DNA of 64,000 bases from Curvibacter sp. PD_MW3 (GTDB lineage Bacteria; Pseudomonadota; Gammaproteobacteria; Burkholderiales; Burkholderiaceae_C). The stretch is from the NCBI GenBank assembly GCA_002633085.1, contig NSIV01000001.1, positions 620,001 to 684,000 on the forward strand, given 5' to 3'. The notes beneath the pieces are model-generated. The model saw only the letters and a list, made by a program, of their open reading frames with translations. It was not told the origin of the DNA and did no database searches. This document shows positions 1 to 9,215 of the stretch, piece by piece. Position numbers and translations under genes: made by a program. How positions within the stretch are numbered: position 1 is the stretch's first letter; every line of letters begins with the position of its first letter.

Positions 1-309
1 GATTAGGGGTGTCAGGTTGTAGCCGCCGAGCATGGTGCCCAGCAGTTCGGTCGCCTTCTCGCGGCTGATCAGGGCGCACTTCTCGGTGCCATGGGCCACG
101 GCGGCCAGGTAGCTGGCCTTGACCTTGGCAGCATCGTCCACACCAGCGGGAACGCGGTGGGTGATCAGCTCGACCAGCGTGGCTTCCTCGCCCTTGGGCG
201 GGTTCTTCAGCAGTTCGATCAGTTCAGCGGTCTGCTTGGCAGACAGCGGCAGCGGGGGAATGCCGAGCGCGGCGCGTTCTGCGACATGGGCGCGGTAGGC
301 TTGCAACAT
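1..309 (-). CDS. acnB: Aconitate hydratase B, N-terminal part (cut by window edge)
   Basis: Bifunctional aconitase / 2-methylisocitrate dehydratase of the TCA cycle. Only the first 103 codons lie in the window. The visible protein starts MLQAYRAHVAERAALGIPPL and continues through LLKNPPKGEEATLVELITHRVPAG and LLGTMLGGYNL, which match the N-terminal HEAT-like domain of AcnB as I remember the E. coli protein (MLEEYRKHVAERAAEGI...). The Fe-S and active-site domains lie outside the window. On the minus strand an AAGGAG sits just upstream of the ATG. It is the first member of the TCA-cycle block that continues to gltA. Confidence 0.95.
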   Translation of the reverse strand, partial: MLQAYRAHVAERAALGIPPLPLSAKQTAELIELLKNPPKGEEATLVELITHRVPAGVDDAAKVKASYLAAVAHGTEKCALISREKATELLGTMLGGYNLTPLI

Positions 310-374
310 GAGAATCTCCTTCTTCAACAATCAAAAATGGTTCCAGCCCTCGTCGCTCGGGCTTCTTCTGCTAT

Positions 375-938
375 TTATTCCGCAGCATCCTGCAATGCCA
401 GCGCATTGCGCATAGCCGGCGGCGGCGTCACCGGATCCAGCAGGGAGGGCGGCGGGTTCTTCTCCATGGCAGCAGCAACGGCCACTTGAGAGGTGTTCAT
501 GCAGGCATCCGCCAGGCGTTTACCGAGTTTGGTGCTCATCAGCATGGACTTGTTTGCCAGCTGCAGCCAGACGGCGCCGGCATGCTGGTCTTCCAGGCGC
601 ATGGCACCGGTCGAGGTCACCACCGGCGCCATGTGGAAGATTTCCTTGCCCAAACGCACATGGAAATAGCCAGCGGCCTTGGGATCCGCTTCGACGCTGA
701 CCGAGGCGCCCAGTTCACACGGCACATGCCCCACCTGCACACGTTCAGCCAGCGCCAGCTCAGCGGGCGAAAGTGGTGCGGCAGGTGCGGCAACCGGCGT
801 AGCCGCGGCGACCGCCGTCTTGGCCGACGCTGCCTGCTTGCCATGGGCGAAATGTGTCTTGCGGGACGGCAGGTTCTGCGCCAGCAGCGACACGGGCAGG
901 GCTGCCACCAGAACCAGGGTAATCAATGCTTTCATCAT
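375..938 (-). CDS. Small secreted protein of unknown function
   Basis: I do not recognise a named family. The protein is about 187 aa. It starts MMKALITLVLVAALPVSLLAQ, a clear Sec signal peptide, followed by a low-complexity Ala/Pro stretch (AAATPVAAPAAPLSPAE), then a compact region with one Cys (VGHVPCELGASVSV) and another near the end (ADACMNTSQ), which could form a disulphide in the periplasm. I chose the ATG at 938 because AAGGAG lies four bases upstream (and seven from the next ATG). An upstream start at 959 has no ribosome binding site. It lies between acnB and the CitE-like gene, all on the minus strand. Periplasmic location is inferred. Confidence 0.75.
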   Translation of the reverse strand: MMKALITLVLVAALPVSLLAQNLPSRKTHFAHGKQAASAKTAVAAATPVAAPAAPLSPAELALAERVQVGHVPCELGASVSVEADPKAAGYFHVRLGKEIFHMAPVVTSTGAMRLEDQHAGAVWLQLANKSMLMSTKLGKRLADACMNTSQVAVAAAMEKNPPPSLLDPVTPPPAMRNALALQDAAE

Positions 939-971
939 TGCGCTCCTTGTGTGATTCAACGATCTGACACT

Positions 972-2027
972 TTAACGAGTTGCGGTCTGGAAATAGGTCT
1001 GCACACTCGCGGGCAAGTGGCGCCCGGTCTGGTGCGCCCGCTCCAGCACCTGCCAGAAATAGCGGTAGCTGGCGCGGTCATGCAACTGGCCTTCAAAGCT
1101 CACGGGCGCCCATTGCGCATGCGCGGCAACTTCGATGATGGCGGCGGCACGTTCGATCTCCGAACCACTCGGCGCCAGCGCCTCCAGGATGGGGCGAATC
1201 TGGCTGGGGTGAATGCTCCACATGCGCGTGTAGCCCAACTCCCGGGCTGCTTTGGCCGCAGCCGCTTTCATGGCTTCAGTATCACTGAATTCAGTGACCA
1301 CACAATGGGAAGGCACTTTGCCGTGGGCATGGCAGGCAGAGGCGATTTCCAGCTTGGCGCGCACCACCAGCGGATGGCTGAACTGGCCCAGTTCTCCGGA
1401 CTGCGCGTCAGGACGGGAACTCATGGCGCTGGCAGGGATGGCGCCACCGTGGGCCGAGACAAAATCCATCAGACCGAAGCTGATGGACTGCACACGCGGA
1501 TGCGCGGCAATGTCGAACGCCCGATGCACCGCAGCCGGCGACTCCAGCAGCACCTGCAGCGGCAAGGGTTCGACCCGCCCCGCAGAACGCGCGGCCGCAT
1601 CAACGGCCGTCACGGCACGCTCGACATCGGCCACCGTTTCGACCTTGGGGATCATCAGGTGGCACAAGGCCTGGGCGGCACCGCCGACGATGCTTGCCAC
1701 GTCGGCCTCGAACGCCGCATGGTCCACCGGGTGCACCCGCACGGCAACGCGTGGCGCCGCCGGCAAGGCCGCCTTGCGGGCGGCCTCCTGCGCCTCATTG
1801 GCCAGCGCCACCACCATCTGGGCATGGTCGCGCTCGCCACCCACCGGGGCGCCGTCTTCGCAGTCAAGTGACACGTCGAAGACGCAGGCCCCGAACTCGG
1901 CAATCATCTCGGCCTGCAGCTGCAGGCTCTTGCGCATCCGGACCTCAACGCCGCTGTAATGGTCGCAGACCGGCAAGAAGCCGGCCGCGGCCTGGGCGCC
2001 AAGGAGGATGTCGCGCGGATGAGCCAT
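972..2027 (-). CDS. HpcH/HpaI aldolase / citrate lyase beta (CitE-like) family protein
   Basis: A 351-aa TIM-barrel lyase of the CitE / malyl-CoA lyase family, which cleaves or hydrolyses CoA esters such as malyl-CoA or citramalyl-CoA using Mg2+. Seen: [12 protein letters not shown] near residues 50-60, the acidic Mg/substrate-binding segment; [65 protein letters not shown]; and MWSIHPSQI near the C-terminus, a family signature for the CoA region. The gene ends the minus-strand mdh transcript, starting 2 nt beyond the mdh stop, so a role in C4-acid/CoA metabolism is likely. The exact substrate cannot be read from sequence. Confidence 0.85.
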   Translation of the reverse strand: MAHPRDILLGAQAAAGFLPVCDHYSGVEVRMRKSLQLQAEMIAEFGACVFDVSLDCEDGAPVGGERDHAQMVVALANEAQEAARKAALPAAPRVAVRVHPVDHAAFEADVASIVGGAAQALCHLMIPKVETVADVERAVTAVDAAARSAGRVEPLPLQVLLESPAAVHRAFDIAAHPRVQSISFGLMDFVSAHGGAIPASAMSSRPDAQSGELGQFSHPLVVRAKLEIASACHAHGKVPSHCVVTEFSDTEAMKAAAAKAARELGYTRMWSIHPSQIRPILEALAPSGSEIERAAAIIEVAAHAQWAPVSFEGQLHDRASYRYFWQVLERAHQTGRHLPASVQTYFQTATR

Positions 2028-2029
2028 GT

Positions 2030-3016
2030 TTACAGCAGGTGCTTGACGCCGTCCTGCTCGCCTTGCAACTCGGCCAGGGTGATGTTGATGCGCTCTTGCG
2101 AGAAAGCGTCGATGGCCAAGCCTTCGACCACCTTATATTCGCCGTTTTCGCAGGTCACCGGGAAGCCGAACATGGTGTCCTTGGGAATGCCGTACTGGCC
2201 ATCCGACGGAATGCCCATGGTGACCCACTTGCCGTTGGTGCCCAGGGCCCAGTCGCGCATGTGGTCGATGGCAGCATTGGCAGCCGAAGCAGCCGACGAC
2301 AGGCCACGCGCTTCAATGATGGCAGCGCCGCGCTTGCCCACGGTGGGCAGGAACACGTTGGCATTCCATTCCTGGTCGTTGATCATCTTGGCCACGCTCT
2401 CGCCCTTGATGGTGGCGAAGCGGTAATCGGCGTACATGGTGGGCGAGTGGTTGCCCCAGACGGTGAGTTTTTCGATGTCAGCCACAGCCTTGCCGGTCTT
2501 GGCAGCGATCTGGCTGGCCGCGCGGTTGTGGTCCAGGCGCAGCATGGCAGTGAAGTTCTTGCGCGGCAGGTCCGGAGCGCTCTTCATGGCGATGTAGGCG
2601 TTGGTGTTGGCGGGGTTGCCGACCACCAGCACCTTGACGTTGCGCGAAGCCACGGCGTTGAGGGCCTTGCCCTGGGCCGTGAAGATGGCGCCATTGACGG
2701 CCAGCAGCTCGGCACGTTCCATGCCGGGACCACGCGGACGCGAACCCACCAGCAGGGCGTAGTCAACGTCCTTGAAAGCGGTCATCGGATCGCTGTGGGC
2801 TTCCATGCCGGCCAGCAGCGGGAAGGCGCAGTCGTCGAGTTCCATCATCACACCCTTGAGGGCCTTCTGGGCTTTCTCATCGGGGATTTCGAGCAATTGC
2901 AGGATGACGGGCTGGTCCTTGCCCAGCATTTCGCCGGAGGCGATGCGGAACAACAGGGCGTAACCGATTTGGCCTGCGGCGCCAGTAACAGCAACGCGGA
3001 CGGGCTTTTTGCTCAT
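2030..3016 (-). CDS. mdh: Malate dehydrogenase
   Basis: NAD-dependent malate/oxaloacetate oxidoreductase of the TCA cycle, cytosolic. The 328-aa protein has the Rossmann motif TGAAGQIG at residues 11-18, the mobile-loop arginines in [11 protein letters not shown] (91-101), [11 protein letters not shown] (133-143) and the catalytic histidine in [12 protein letters not shown] (H190). This is the cytosolic-MDH-like type common in beta-proteobacteria. The start at 3016 ([10 protein letters not shown]) follows a GGAG eight bases upstream; an in-frame upstream extension would reach into the regulatory region and is rejected. It is divergent from the GntR gene and shares with it a palindromic operator candidate. 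Confidence 0.97.
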   Translation of the reverse strand: MSKKPVRVAVTGAAGQIGYALLFRIASGEMLGKDQPVILQLLEIPDEKAQKALKGVMMELDDCAFPLLAGMEAHSDPMTAFKDVDYALLVGSRPRGPGMERAELLAVNGAIFTAQGKALNAVASRNVKVLVVGNPANTNAYIAMKSAPDLPRKNFTAMLRLDHNRAASQIAAKTGKAVADIEKLTVWGNHSPTMYADYRFATIKGESVAKMINDQEWNANVFLPTVGKRGAAIIEARGLSSAASAANAAIDHMRDWALGTNGKWVTMGIPSDGQYGIPKDTMFGFPVTCENGEYKVVEGLAIDAFSQERINITLAELQGEQDGVKHLL

Positions 3017-3114
3017 GGTGAAAACTCCAGAAGTGTTGTGAACGGTAACCGGGACGTAACCAAGCCCCGGATGCACCGCGGAGTGTACCGCGAAAACCCT
3101 GATTTATCAATTTG

Positions 3115-3133
3115 TCTTATGTCTTATATAAGA
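3115..3133. promoter_or_regulatory. Palindromic operator candidate between mdh and the GntR gene
   Basis: A perfect 12-bp palindrome, TCTTATATAAGA, occupies 3122-3133. Its half-site TCTTAT is also present as a direct repeat seven bases upstream (3115-3120). It lies in the AT-rich gap between divergent mdh and the GntR-family gene, where such regulators usually bind. Binding by the neighbouring GntR protein is inferred. Confidence 0.6.
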
Positions 3134-3177
3134 TATGATTCAGCCTGTTCTGCCTGCATGCCATCACCCCTCGTCCC

Positions 3178-3981
3178 ATGACCCAGACGCCCTCTTTTGC
3201 TGTTGACCCTGCCGCCCCCGGCACGGAAGGTGGCGCGTCTGCGCAGCCAAGCCAGACCCCCGCCTTCAGCCCGCTGTACCAGCAGATCAAAGGACTGATT
3301 CTGCAAAGCCTGCAGTCGGGCGAATGGAAGCCCGGCGAAGCCATTCCGAGCGAAATGGACCTGGCGGCGCGCTTTCGCGTCAGCCAGGGTACGGTGCGCA
3401 AGGCGATTGATGAGCTGGCGGCCGAAAACCTGCTGCTGCGCCGTCAGGGCAAAGGCACGTTTGTCGCCACCCATGCCGAGCAGCACGTCCAGTACCGCTT
3501 TCTGCGGCTGATGCCGGACCAGGGCGACAACCAGAGCGAAGGACCGGCCGAGCGCACCATCATCGACTGCAAGCGTCTGCGCGCCAGCGCCGACGTGGCG
3601 CGCGCCCTGGCACTGCGCACCGGCGACAGCGTGCTGCAGGCACGACGGGTCCTCTCGTTTGCCGGCCGCCCCACCATTCTGGAAGACCTGTGGCTGCCGG
3701 GCACACCCTTCAAGGGCCTGACCGCCGAGCGGCTGAGCCAGTACCTCGGCCCGATGTACGCGCTGTTCGAAACCGAATTCGGCGTGCGCATGGTGCGCGC
3801 CGAGGAAAAAATCCGCGCCGTCCTGCCCGATGCCGCCCAGGCCACCTTGCTCAAGATTCCAAAAAACACGCCCCTGCTGAGCGTGGAACGCATTGCCTAC
3901 ACCTACAACGATGTCCCGATGGAACTGCGCCGCGGCCTGTACCTGACCGACACCCACCACTACCACAACGAACTCGGCTGA
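3178..3981 (+). CDS. GntR-family (HutC/UTRA type) transcriptional regulator
   Basis: A 267-aa repressor-like regulator. After about 30 residues of low-complexity leader comes the winged helix-turn-helix: PLYQQIKGLILQSLQSGEW, then PSEMDLAARFRVSQGTVRKA and LLLRRQGKGTFVATH. Residues from about 110 to 255 form the UTRA ligand-binding domain (VLQARRVLSFAGRPTILEDL, PMELRRGLYLTD). It sits between mdh (divergent) and sdhCDAB (same strand, 136 nt downstream), so control of TCA-cycle genes in response to a metabolite is plausible. No strong ribosome binding site precedes the chosen ATG; a slightly later start is possible. The effector is unknown. Confidence 0.88.
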   Translation: MTQTPSFAVDPAAPGTEGGASAQPSQTPAFSPLYQQIKGLILQSLQSGEWKPGEAIPSEMDLAARFRVSQGTVRKAIDELAAENLLLRRQGKGTFVATHAEQHVQYRFLRLMPDQGDNQSEGPAERTIIDCKRLRASADVARALALRTGDSVLQARRVLSFAGRPTILEDLWLPGTPFKGLTAERLSQYLGPMYALFETEFGVRMVRAEEKIRAVLPDAAQATLLKIPKNTPLLSVERIAYTYNDVPMELRRGLYLTDTHHYHNELG

Positions 3982-4117
3982 GAAACTCTGTTACCACGCG
4001 AAAACCTCATAAAGAATCACCTCACTCCCTCGTACCGTTGCTGCATTGCAATAGAATTTGCCCCGGCAACCTGCCAGAAATTACAAAGCGGTTACATCCA
4101 AAAGAGAAAGCCCAACC

Positions 4118-4561
4118 ATGACTGAGCTTGTCACCCCCTCCCGGGCCAAACGGCCTGAGTTCCGCAACATCAACGCCATCAAGGATCTGCCGACCTACCG
4201 CCTGCCTCCCGCAGGCTGGGTGTCGATCCTGCATCGCGTCAGCGGCGCTCTCATGTTCCTCCTGCTGCCCTTCATCATCTGGCTGTTTGATGTGTCGGTG
4301 TCGTCGGAGTATTCCTTCGCCCGCTTCACGGCCCTGTTCGGTGCCGGCGTCGGCCCGGTGCCGGGCTGGTTCTTCAAGCTGGTGGCACTGGCGCTGATCT
4401 GGGCTTACCTGCACCACATCATTGCCGGCATCCGCCACCTGTGGATGGACCTCACCCACGCAGTGACCAAGGAATTCGGCCGCAGCTCGGCCATCGTCAC
4501 ACTGGTGCTCAGCCTCGGCCTGACCGCGGTTCTCGGCGCCAAGCTGTTTGGCCTTTACTGA
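4118..4561 (+). CDS. sdhC: Succinate dehydrogenase cytochrome b556 subunit
   Basis: Membrane anchor of complex II, which binds haem b and ubiquinone and anchors SdhAB to the inner membrane. The 147-aa protein has three hydrophobic segments (around 47-66, 85-110 and 125-146). It carries the family motif GWVSILHRVSGALMFLLLP and the haem-ligand region YLHHIIAGIRHLWMD. The ATG at 4118 gives MTELVTPSRAKRPEFRN, a normal SdhC start; a longer in-frame opening exists upstream but lacks support. It is the first gene of the sdhCDAB-sdhE-gltA operon, 18 nt from sdhD. Confidence 0.96.
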   Translation: MTELVTPSRAKRPEFRNINAIKDLPTYRLPPAGWVSILHRVSGALMFLLLPFIIWLFDVSVSSEYSFARFTALFGAGVGPVPGWFFKLVALALIWAYLHHIIAGIRHLWMDLTHAVTKEFGRSSAIVTLVLSLGLTAVLGAKLFGLY

Positions 4562-4579
4562 AACAAGAAGGAGCGACAC

Positions 4580-4945
4580 ATGTCGGTTAACTACGGCTCC
4601 AAGCGCATCGTCGTGGGTGCGCATTACGGACTTCGCGACTGGCTGAGCCAGCGCATCACGGCCGCCCTGATGGTCCTGTTCACCCTGCTGCTGCTGGGCC
4701 AGGTCCTGCTCACTCGCGGCCCCATCGGCTACGAAACCTGGGCCGGCATCTTTGCCGCCCAATGGATGAAGGTGCTGACCTTCGTTGTCATCATCGCGCT
4801 GGCTTACCACGTCTGGGTGGGCATGCGCGACATCTGGATGGACTACATCAAGCCCATCTGGCTTCGCCTGTCGCTGCAGGTTTTCACCATCGTCTGGCTG
4901 GTCGGCTGTGCCGGCTGGGCCATCCAAGTCCTGTGGCGTCTGTGA
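4580..4945 (+). CDS. sdhD: Succinate dehydrogenase membrane anchor subunit
   Basis: Second hydrophobic anchor of complex II. The 121-aa protein has three transmembrane segments (about 28-46, 60-83 and 98-117) and the conserved GAHYGLRDWLSQRITAALM start region. HVWVGMRDIWMDYIKP contains the conserved His and Asp near the haem/quinone site. The start at 4580 is preceded by AAGGAG with good spacing. It sits between sdhC and sdhA (28 nt) in the operon. Confidence 0.95.
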   Translation: MSVNYGSKRIVVGAHYGLRDWLSQRITAALMVLFTLLLLGQVLLTRGPIGYETWAGIFAAQWMKVLTFVVIIALAYHVWVGMRDIWMDYIKPIWLRLSLQVFTIVWLVGCAGWAIQVLWRL

Positions 4946-4973
4946 TGCCACTGCACGATTGAGGCTGTAACCC

Positions 4974-6773
4974 ATGTCCTACTCCTTATCCAAACGCAAA
5001 TTTGACGTCGTCATCATCGGGGCCGGTGGCTCCGGCATGCGCGCCTCGCTGCAACTCGCACGCGCCGGCCTGAACGTGGCCGTGCTGTCCAAGGTGTTCC
5101 CGACCCGCTCGCACACCGTGGCCGCTCAAGGTGGCGTCAGCGCCAGCCTGGGCAACATGTCAGAAGACAACTGGCACTACCACTTCTACGACACCATCAA
5201 GGGCTCTGACTGGCTGGGCGACCAGGACGCCATCGAGTTCATGTGCCGCGAAGCACCGAAGGTCGTGTACGAGCTCGAACACTTCGGCATGCCGTTCGAC
5301 CGCAACCCGGACGGCACGATCTACCAGCGCCCGTTCGGCGGCCACACCGCCAACTACGGCGAGAAGCCGGTGCAGCGTGCCTGCGCCGCGGCCGACCGTA
5401 CCGGCCACGCCATGCTGCACACCCTGTACCAGCAGAACGTGCAGGCCAAGACCACCTTCTTCGTCGAATGGATGGCGTTGGACCTGATCCGCGACGCTGA
5501 CGGCGACGTGGTGGGCGTGACCGCACTGGAAATGGAAACCGGCGAGACCTACATCCTGGAAGCCAAGCACACGCTGCTGGCCACCGGCGGTGCCGGCCGC
5601 ATCTTCGCGGCCTCCACCAACGCCTTCATCAACACCGGTGACGGCCTGGGCATGGCGGCGCGTGCCGGCATCCCGCTGCAGGACATGGAGTTCTGGCAGT
5701 TCCACCCCACCGGCGTGGCCGGTGCCGGTGTGCTGCTGACCGAAGGCTGCCGCGGCGAAGGCGCCATTCTGCTCAACAGCAATGGCGAGCGCTTCATGGA
5801 GCGTTATGCCCCGACGCTGAAGGACTTGGCACCGCGCGACTTCGTTTCGCGTTGCATGGACCAGGAAATCAAGGAAGGCCGTGGCTGCGGTCCGAACAAG
5901 GACTACGTGCTGCTCAAGCTCGACCACCTGGGCGCCGAGACCATCCACAAGCGCCTGCCCTCGGTGTACGAAATCGGCGTGAACTTCGCCAACGTCAACA
6001 TCACCAAGGAACCGATCCCGGTGGTGCCCACCATCCACTACCAGATGGGCGGCATTCCGACCAACATCAACGGCCAGGTCGTCACGCCCGACGGCAGCGG
6101 CAGCCAGAAGGTCGTTAACGGCCTGTACGCAGTGGGCGAATGCGCCTGTGTCAGTGTGCACGGCGCCAACCGCCTGGGCACCAACTCGCTGCTCGACCTG
6201 CTGGTGTTCGGCCGCGCGGCCGGCAACCACATCGTCCAGGCCAGCGACAAGACCAAGACCCACAAGCCGCTGCCGGCCGATGCCGCCGACCGCACGCTGG
6301 CCCGCCTGGCCCGCCTGGATGGCTCCACCACCGGTGAATACGCCCAGGACGTCGCCAACGACATGCGCGCCACCATGCAGCAACACGCTGGCGTGTTCCG
6401 CACCCAGGCCTCCATGGACGAGGGTGTGGCCAAGATCAATGCCCTGCGCTCGCGCGTGGCCAGCATCACGCTCAAGGACAAGTCCAAGGTGTTCAACACT
6501 GCGCGCATCGAGGCGCTGGAAGTCGAAAACCTGATGGAAGCCGCCCAGGCCACCATGACCTCGGCTGCCGCCCGTCGCGAGTGCCGTGGCGCCCACACCG
6601 TGAACGACTATGAGCGTCCGGCTGACGACGCCCAGTTCCCGCTGGGCCGCAACGACGCCGAGTGGATGAAGCACACCTTGTGGGACAGCGCCACCAACAG
6701 CCTGTCGTACAAACCCGTCAACTTGAAACCGCTGACCGTGGAGTCGGTGCCGCCGAAGGTTCGCACCTTCTAA
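4974..6773 (+). CDS. sdhA: Succinate dehydrogenase flavoprotein subunit
   Basis: Catalytic subunit of complex II, oxidising succinate to fumarate with covalently bound FAD. The 599-aa protein has the FAD dinucleotide-binding motif GAGGSGMRA near residue 16, the histidyl-FAD segment PTRSHTVAAQGG (His near 45), the substrate/active-site segment HPTGVAGAGVLLTEGCRGEG, the catalytic-base region around ERYAPTLKDLAPRDFVSR, and HYQMGGIPTN and ANRLGTNSLLDLLVFG. Length and ends are typical. Flavinylation is expected to need SdhE, whose gene lies downstream in the same operon. Confidence 0.98.
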   Translation: MSYSLSKRKFDVVIIGAGGSGMRASLQLARAGLNVAVLSKVFPTRSHTVAAQGGVSASLGNMSEDNWHYHFYDTIKGSDWLGDQDAIEFMCREAPKVVYELEHFGMPFDRNPDGTIYQRPFGGHTANYGEKPVQRACAAADRTGHAMLHTLYQQNVQAKTTFFVEWMALDLIRDADGDVVGVTALEMETGETYILEAKHTLLATGGAGRIFAASTNAFINTGDGLGMAARAGIPLQDMEFWQFHPTGVAGAGVLLTEGCRGEGAILLNSNGERFMERYAPTLKDLAPRDFVSRCMDQEIKEGRGCGPNKDYVLLKLDHLGAETIHKRLPSVYEIGVNFANVNITKEPIPVVPTIHYQMGGIPTNINGQVVTPDGSGSQKVVNGLYAVGECACVSVHGANRLGTNSLLDLLVFGRAAGNHIVQASDKTKTHKPLPADAADRTLARLARLDGSTTGEYAQDVANDMRATMQQHAGVFRTQASMDEGVAKINALRSRVASITLKDKSKVFNTARIEALEVENLMEAAQATMTSAAARRECRGAHTVNDYERPADDAQFPLGRNDAEWMKHTLWDSATNSLSYKPVNLKPLTVESVPPKVRTF

Positions 6774-6814
6774 GCCCCCACATCCAGCATCCACGACGCA
6801 CGGAGAAAAATACC

Positions 6815-7519
6815 ATGGCAAAACGCACATTCCAGATCTACCGCTACGACCCGGAAAAGGACGCCAAACCCTATATGCAGACCATCGAGGTTGAACTCGA
6901 CGGTCATGAGCGCATGCTGCTCGACGCCCTGATGAAACTCAAGGCGGTTGATCCGTCCATCTCGTTCCGCCGCTCCTGCCGCGAAGGCGTCTGCGGTTCG
7001 GACGCGATGAACATCAACGGCAAGAACGGCCTGGCCTGCCTGACCAACATGAACACGCTGCCGGGTGTGATCACGCTCAAGCCCCTGCCCGGCCTGCCGG
7101 TGGTGCGCGACCTGATCGTCGACATGACGCAGTTCTTCAAGCAGTACAACTCGATCAAGCCCTACCTGATCAACGACACGGTGCCGCCCGAGCGCGAGCG
7201 CCTGCAAAGCCCGGAGGAGCGCGAAGAGCTCAACGGCCTGTACGAGTGCATCCTGTGCGCCAGCTGCTCCACCAGCTGCCCGAGCTTCTGGTGGAACCCG
7301 GACAAGTTCGTCGGCCCCGCCGGTCTGCTGCAGGCCTACCGCTTCCTGGCTGACAGCCGCGACAACGCCACCGGCGAGCGCCTGGACAACCTGGAAGATC
7401 CGTACCGTCTGTTCCGTTGCCACACCATCATGAACTGTGTCGATGTCTGCCCCAAGGGTCTGAACCCGACCAAGGCCATCGGCAAGATCAAGGAAATGAT
7501 GGTCGCTCGCGCGGTGTAA
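6815..7519 (+). CDS. sdhB: Succinate dehydrogenase iron-sulfur subunit
   Basis: Electron-transfer subunit of complex II. The 234-aa protein carries the three cluster motifs: SCREGVCGSDAMNINGKNG plus LAC for [2Fe-2S], CILCASCSTSCP for [4Fe-4S], and CHTIMNCVDVCPKGLNP supplying the remaining [3Fe-4S]/[4Fe-4S] cysteines. The start MAKRTFQIYRYDPEKD at 6815 follows CGGAGAAA and fits the family. It is 41 nt from sdhA and 20 nt from sdhE. Confidence 0.98.
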   Translation: MAKRTFQIYRYDPEKDAKPYMQTIEVELDGHERMLLDALMKLKAVDPSISFRRSCREGVCGSDAMNINGKNGLACLTNMNTLPGVITLKPLPGLPVVRDLIVDMTQFFKQYNSIKPYLINDTVPPERERLQSPEEREELNGLYECILCASCSTSCPSFWWNPDKFVGPAGLLQAYRFLADSRDNATGERLDNLEDPYRLFRCHTIMNCVDVCPKGLNPTKAIGKIKEMMVARAV

Positions 7520-7539
7520 GCGATTCACCAGGGTTAAGC

Positions 7540-7818
7540 ATGGACAATGAACTGATCGACGAAAGAACGCTGAGCAAGCTGAAGTGGCGCTGCCGCCGCG
7601 GCCTGCTGGAGAACGACCTCTTCATCGAGCGTTTTTTCAACAAGTTCGAGTCCACGCTGACCCTGGGCCAGGCACAGGGCCTGACGGCCCTGATGGACCT
7701 GAGCGACAACGATCTGCTCGACCTCCACCTCGGCCGCAAGCCGCTGGCCGAGGTCAGCCCCGAGTTGAACCGCGCGGACGTGCAAGAAGTTTTAGACATG
7801 TTGAGAGAAACCTGCTGA
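7540..7818 (+). CDS. sdhE: FAD assembly factor SdhE
   Basis: Small (92 aa) helical protein of the YgfY/SdhE family that promotes covalent flavinylation of SdhA. It has the family motif RGxxE within [16 protein letters not shown] and the C-terminal helices [15 protein letters not shown]. Unlike in E. coli, the gene lies inside the sdh operon, directly before gltA (10 nt), which supports the assignment. The start at 7540 ([14 protein letters not shown]) was chosen because the longer in-frame opening overlaps sdhB. Confidence 0.95.
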   Translation: MDNELIDERTLSKLKWRCRRGLLENDLFIERFFNKFESTLTLGQAQGLTALMDLSDNDLLDLHLGRKPLAEVSPELNRADVQEVLDMLRETC

Positions 7819-7828
7819 AAGGCCCCAA

Positions 7829-9139
7829 ATGAAATTAGCTGACAACAAAGCCACCCTGTCGTTCAGTAACGGCAGCCCCAGCGTCGAGCTGCCCGTCTAC
7901 CAGGGCAACATCGGCCCGGATGTGATCGACATCCGCAAGCTCTATGGCCAGACGGGCATGTTCACCTACGACCCGGGTTTCCTCTCAACGGCTTCCTGCC
8001 AGTCGGCCATCACCTACATCGATGGCGACAAGGGCGAGCTGCTGTACCGCGGCTACCCGATCGAGCAACTGGCCACTCAGTGCGACTTCCTCGAAACCTG
8101 CCACCTGCTGCTGTACGGTGACCTCCCGAACGCCGAGAAGAAGGCCGCCTTCAGCCAGCGCGTGACCATGCACACCATGGTCAACGAGCAGATGCAGTTC
8201 TTCCTGCGCGGTTTCCGCCGCGATGCCCACCCGATGGCCGTGCTGACCGGTCTGGTGGGTGCCCTGTCGGCCTTCTACCACGACAGCACCGACATCAACA
8301 ACCCGGAACACAGGGAAATCGCCGCGATCCGCCTGATCGCCAAGATGCCCACGCTGGTGGCCATGGCCTACAAATACGGCGTCGGCCAGCCCTACATGTA
8401 CCCGCGCAACGACCTGAGCTATGCCGGCAACTTCCTGCGCATGATGTTCGGCACGCCCTGCGAGGATTACAAGGTCAACCCGGTGCTCGAGCGCGCCATG
8501 GACCGCATCTTCATCCTGCACGCCGACCATGAGCAGAACGCGTCCACCTCGACCGTGCGCCTGTGCGGCTCGTCCGGCACCAACCCGTTCGCGGCCATCG
8601 CCGCTGGTGTGGCCTGCCTCTGGGGCCCGGCCCACGGCGGTGCCAACGAAGCCTGCCTGAACATGCTGGAAGACATCCAGGCCAATGGCGGCGTGGCCAA
8701 GGTCGGCGAGTTCATGAACCAGGTCAAGGACAAGAACTCCGGCGTGCGCCTGATGGGCTTCGGTCACCGCGTCTACAAGAACCACGACCCGCGTGCCAAG
8801 CTGATGCAGGAAACCTGCAAGGAAGTGCTGGCCGAGCTGGGCCTGGAAAACGACCCGCTGTTCAAGCTGGCCATGGCGCTGGAAAAAATTGCCTTGGAAG
8901 ACGACTACTTCGTGCAGCGCAAGCTCTACCCGAACGTCGACTTCTACTCCGGCATCGTGCAGCGCGCCCTGGGCATTCCGGTCAACCTGTTCACCGGCAT
9001 CTTCGCCCTGGCCCGCACCGTCGGCTGGATCGCCCAGCTCAACGAGATGATCAGCGATCCGGAATACAAGATCGGCCGTCCGCGCCAGTTGTTCACCGGC
9101 TCGGTGCGCCGTGACGTGCCGCCGATGGCCAAGCGTTAA
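7829..9139 (+). CDS. gltA: Citrate synthase (type II)
   Basis: Condenses acetyl-CoA and oxaloacetate in the first step of the TCA cycle. The 436-aa length is that of hexameric, NADH-sensitive type II enzymes of Gram-negatives. Seen: the N-terminal beta-rich domain ([20 protein letters not shown]), the catalytic His region [14 protein letters not shown], the second His in [15 protein letters not shown] and the C-terminal catalytic Asp/Arg region ([28 protein letters not shown]). It closes the sdh operon and is followed by an intrinsic terminator. Confidence 0.98.
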   Translation: MKLADNKATLSFSNGSPSVELPVYQGNIGPDVIDIRKLYGQTGMFTYDPGFLSTASCQSAITYIDGDKGELLYRGYPIEQLATQCDFLETCHLLLYGDLPNAEKKAAFSQRVTMHTMVNEQMQFFLRGFRRDAHPMAVLTGLVGALSAFYHDSTDINNPEHREIAAIRLIAKMPTLVAMAYKYGVGQPYMYPRNDLSYAGNFLRMMFGTPCEDYKVNPVLERAMDRIFILHADHEQNASTSTVRLCGSSGTNPFAAIAAGVACLWGPAHGGANEACLNMLEDIQANGGVAKVGEFMNQVKDKNSGVRLMGFGHRVYKNHDPRAKLMQETCKEVLAELGLENDPLFKLAMALEKIALEDDYFVQRKLYPNVDFYSGIVQRALGIPVNLFTGIFALARTVGWIAQLNEMISDPEYKIGRPRQLFTGSVRRDVPPMAKR

Positions 9140-9154
9140 ACTGCGCCCAAACGC

Positions 9155-9188
9155 ATGCCCGCCGCACGGCAACGTCGGCGGGCATTTT
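9155..9188 (+). terminator. Intrinsic terminator after gltA
   Basis: A 9-bp perfect stem (ATGCCCGCC at 9155-9163 with GGCGGGCAT at 9177-9185), a 13-nt loop and a TTTT run, 15 nt after the gltA stop codon. It probably ends the sdhCDAB-sdhE-gltA transcript. Confidence 0.8.
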
Positions 9189-9215
9189 CATTGGTCGACT
9201 CACTTTGCCCTCACC

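Noticed and set aside
486..1871. A 461-residue plus-strand frame opposite the CitE-like gene
   Set aside because: Arg/His/Gly-rich composition without domains; the opposite strand carries a secreted protein and a clear lyase.
5160..6830. A 556-residue open frame antisense to sdhA
   Set aside because: It mirrors the sdhA codons, has a His/Val/Gly-rich composition and no recognisable motif; sdhA is certain.
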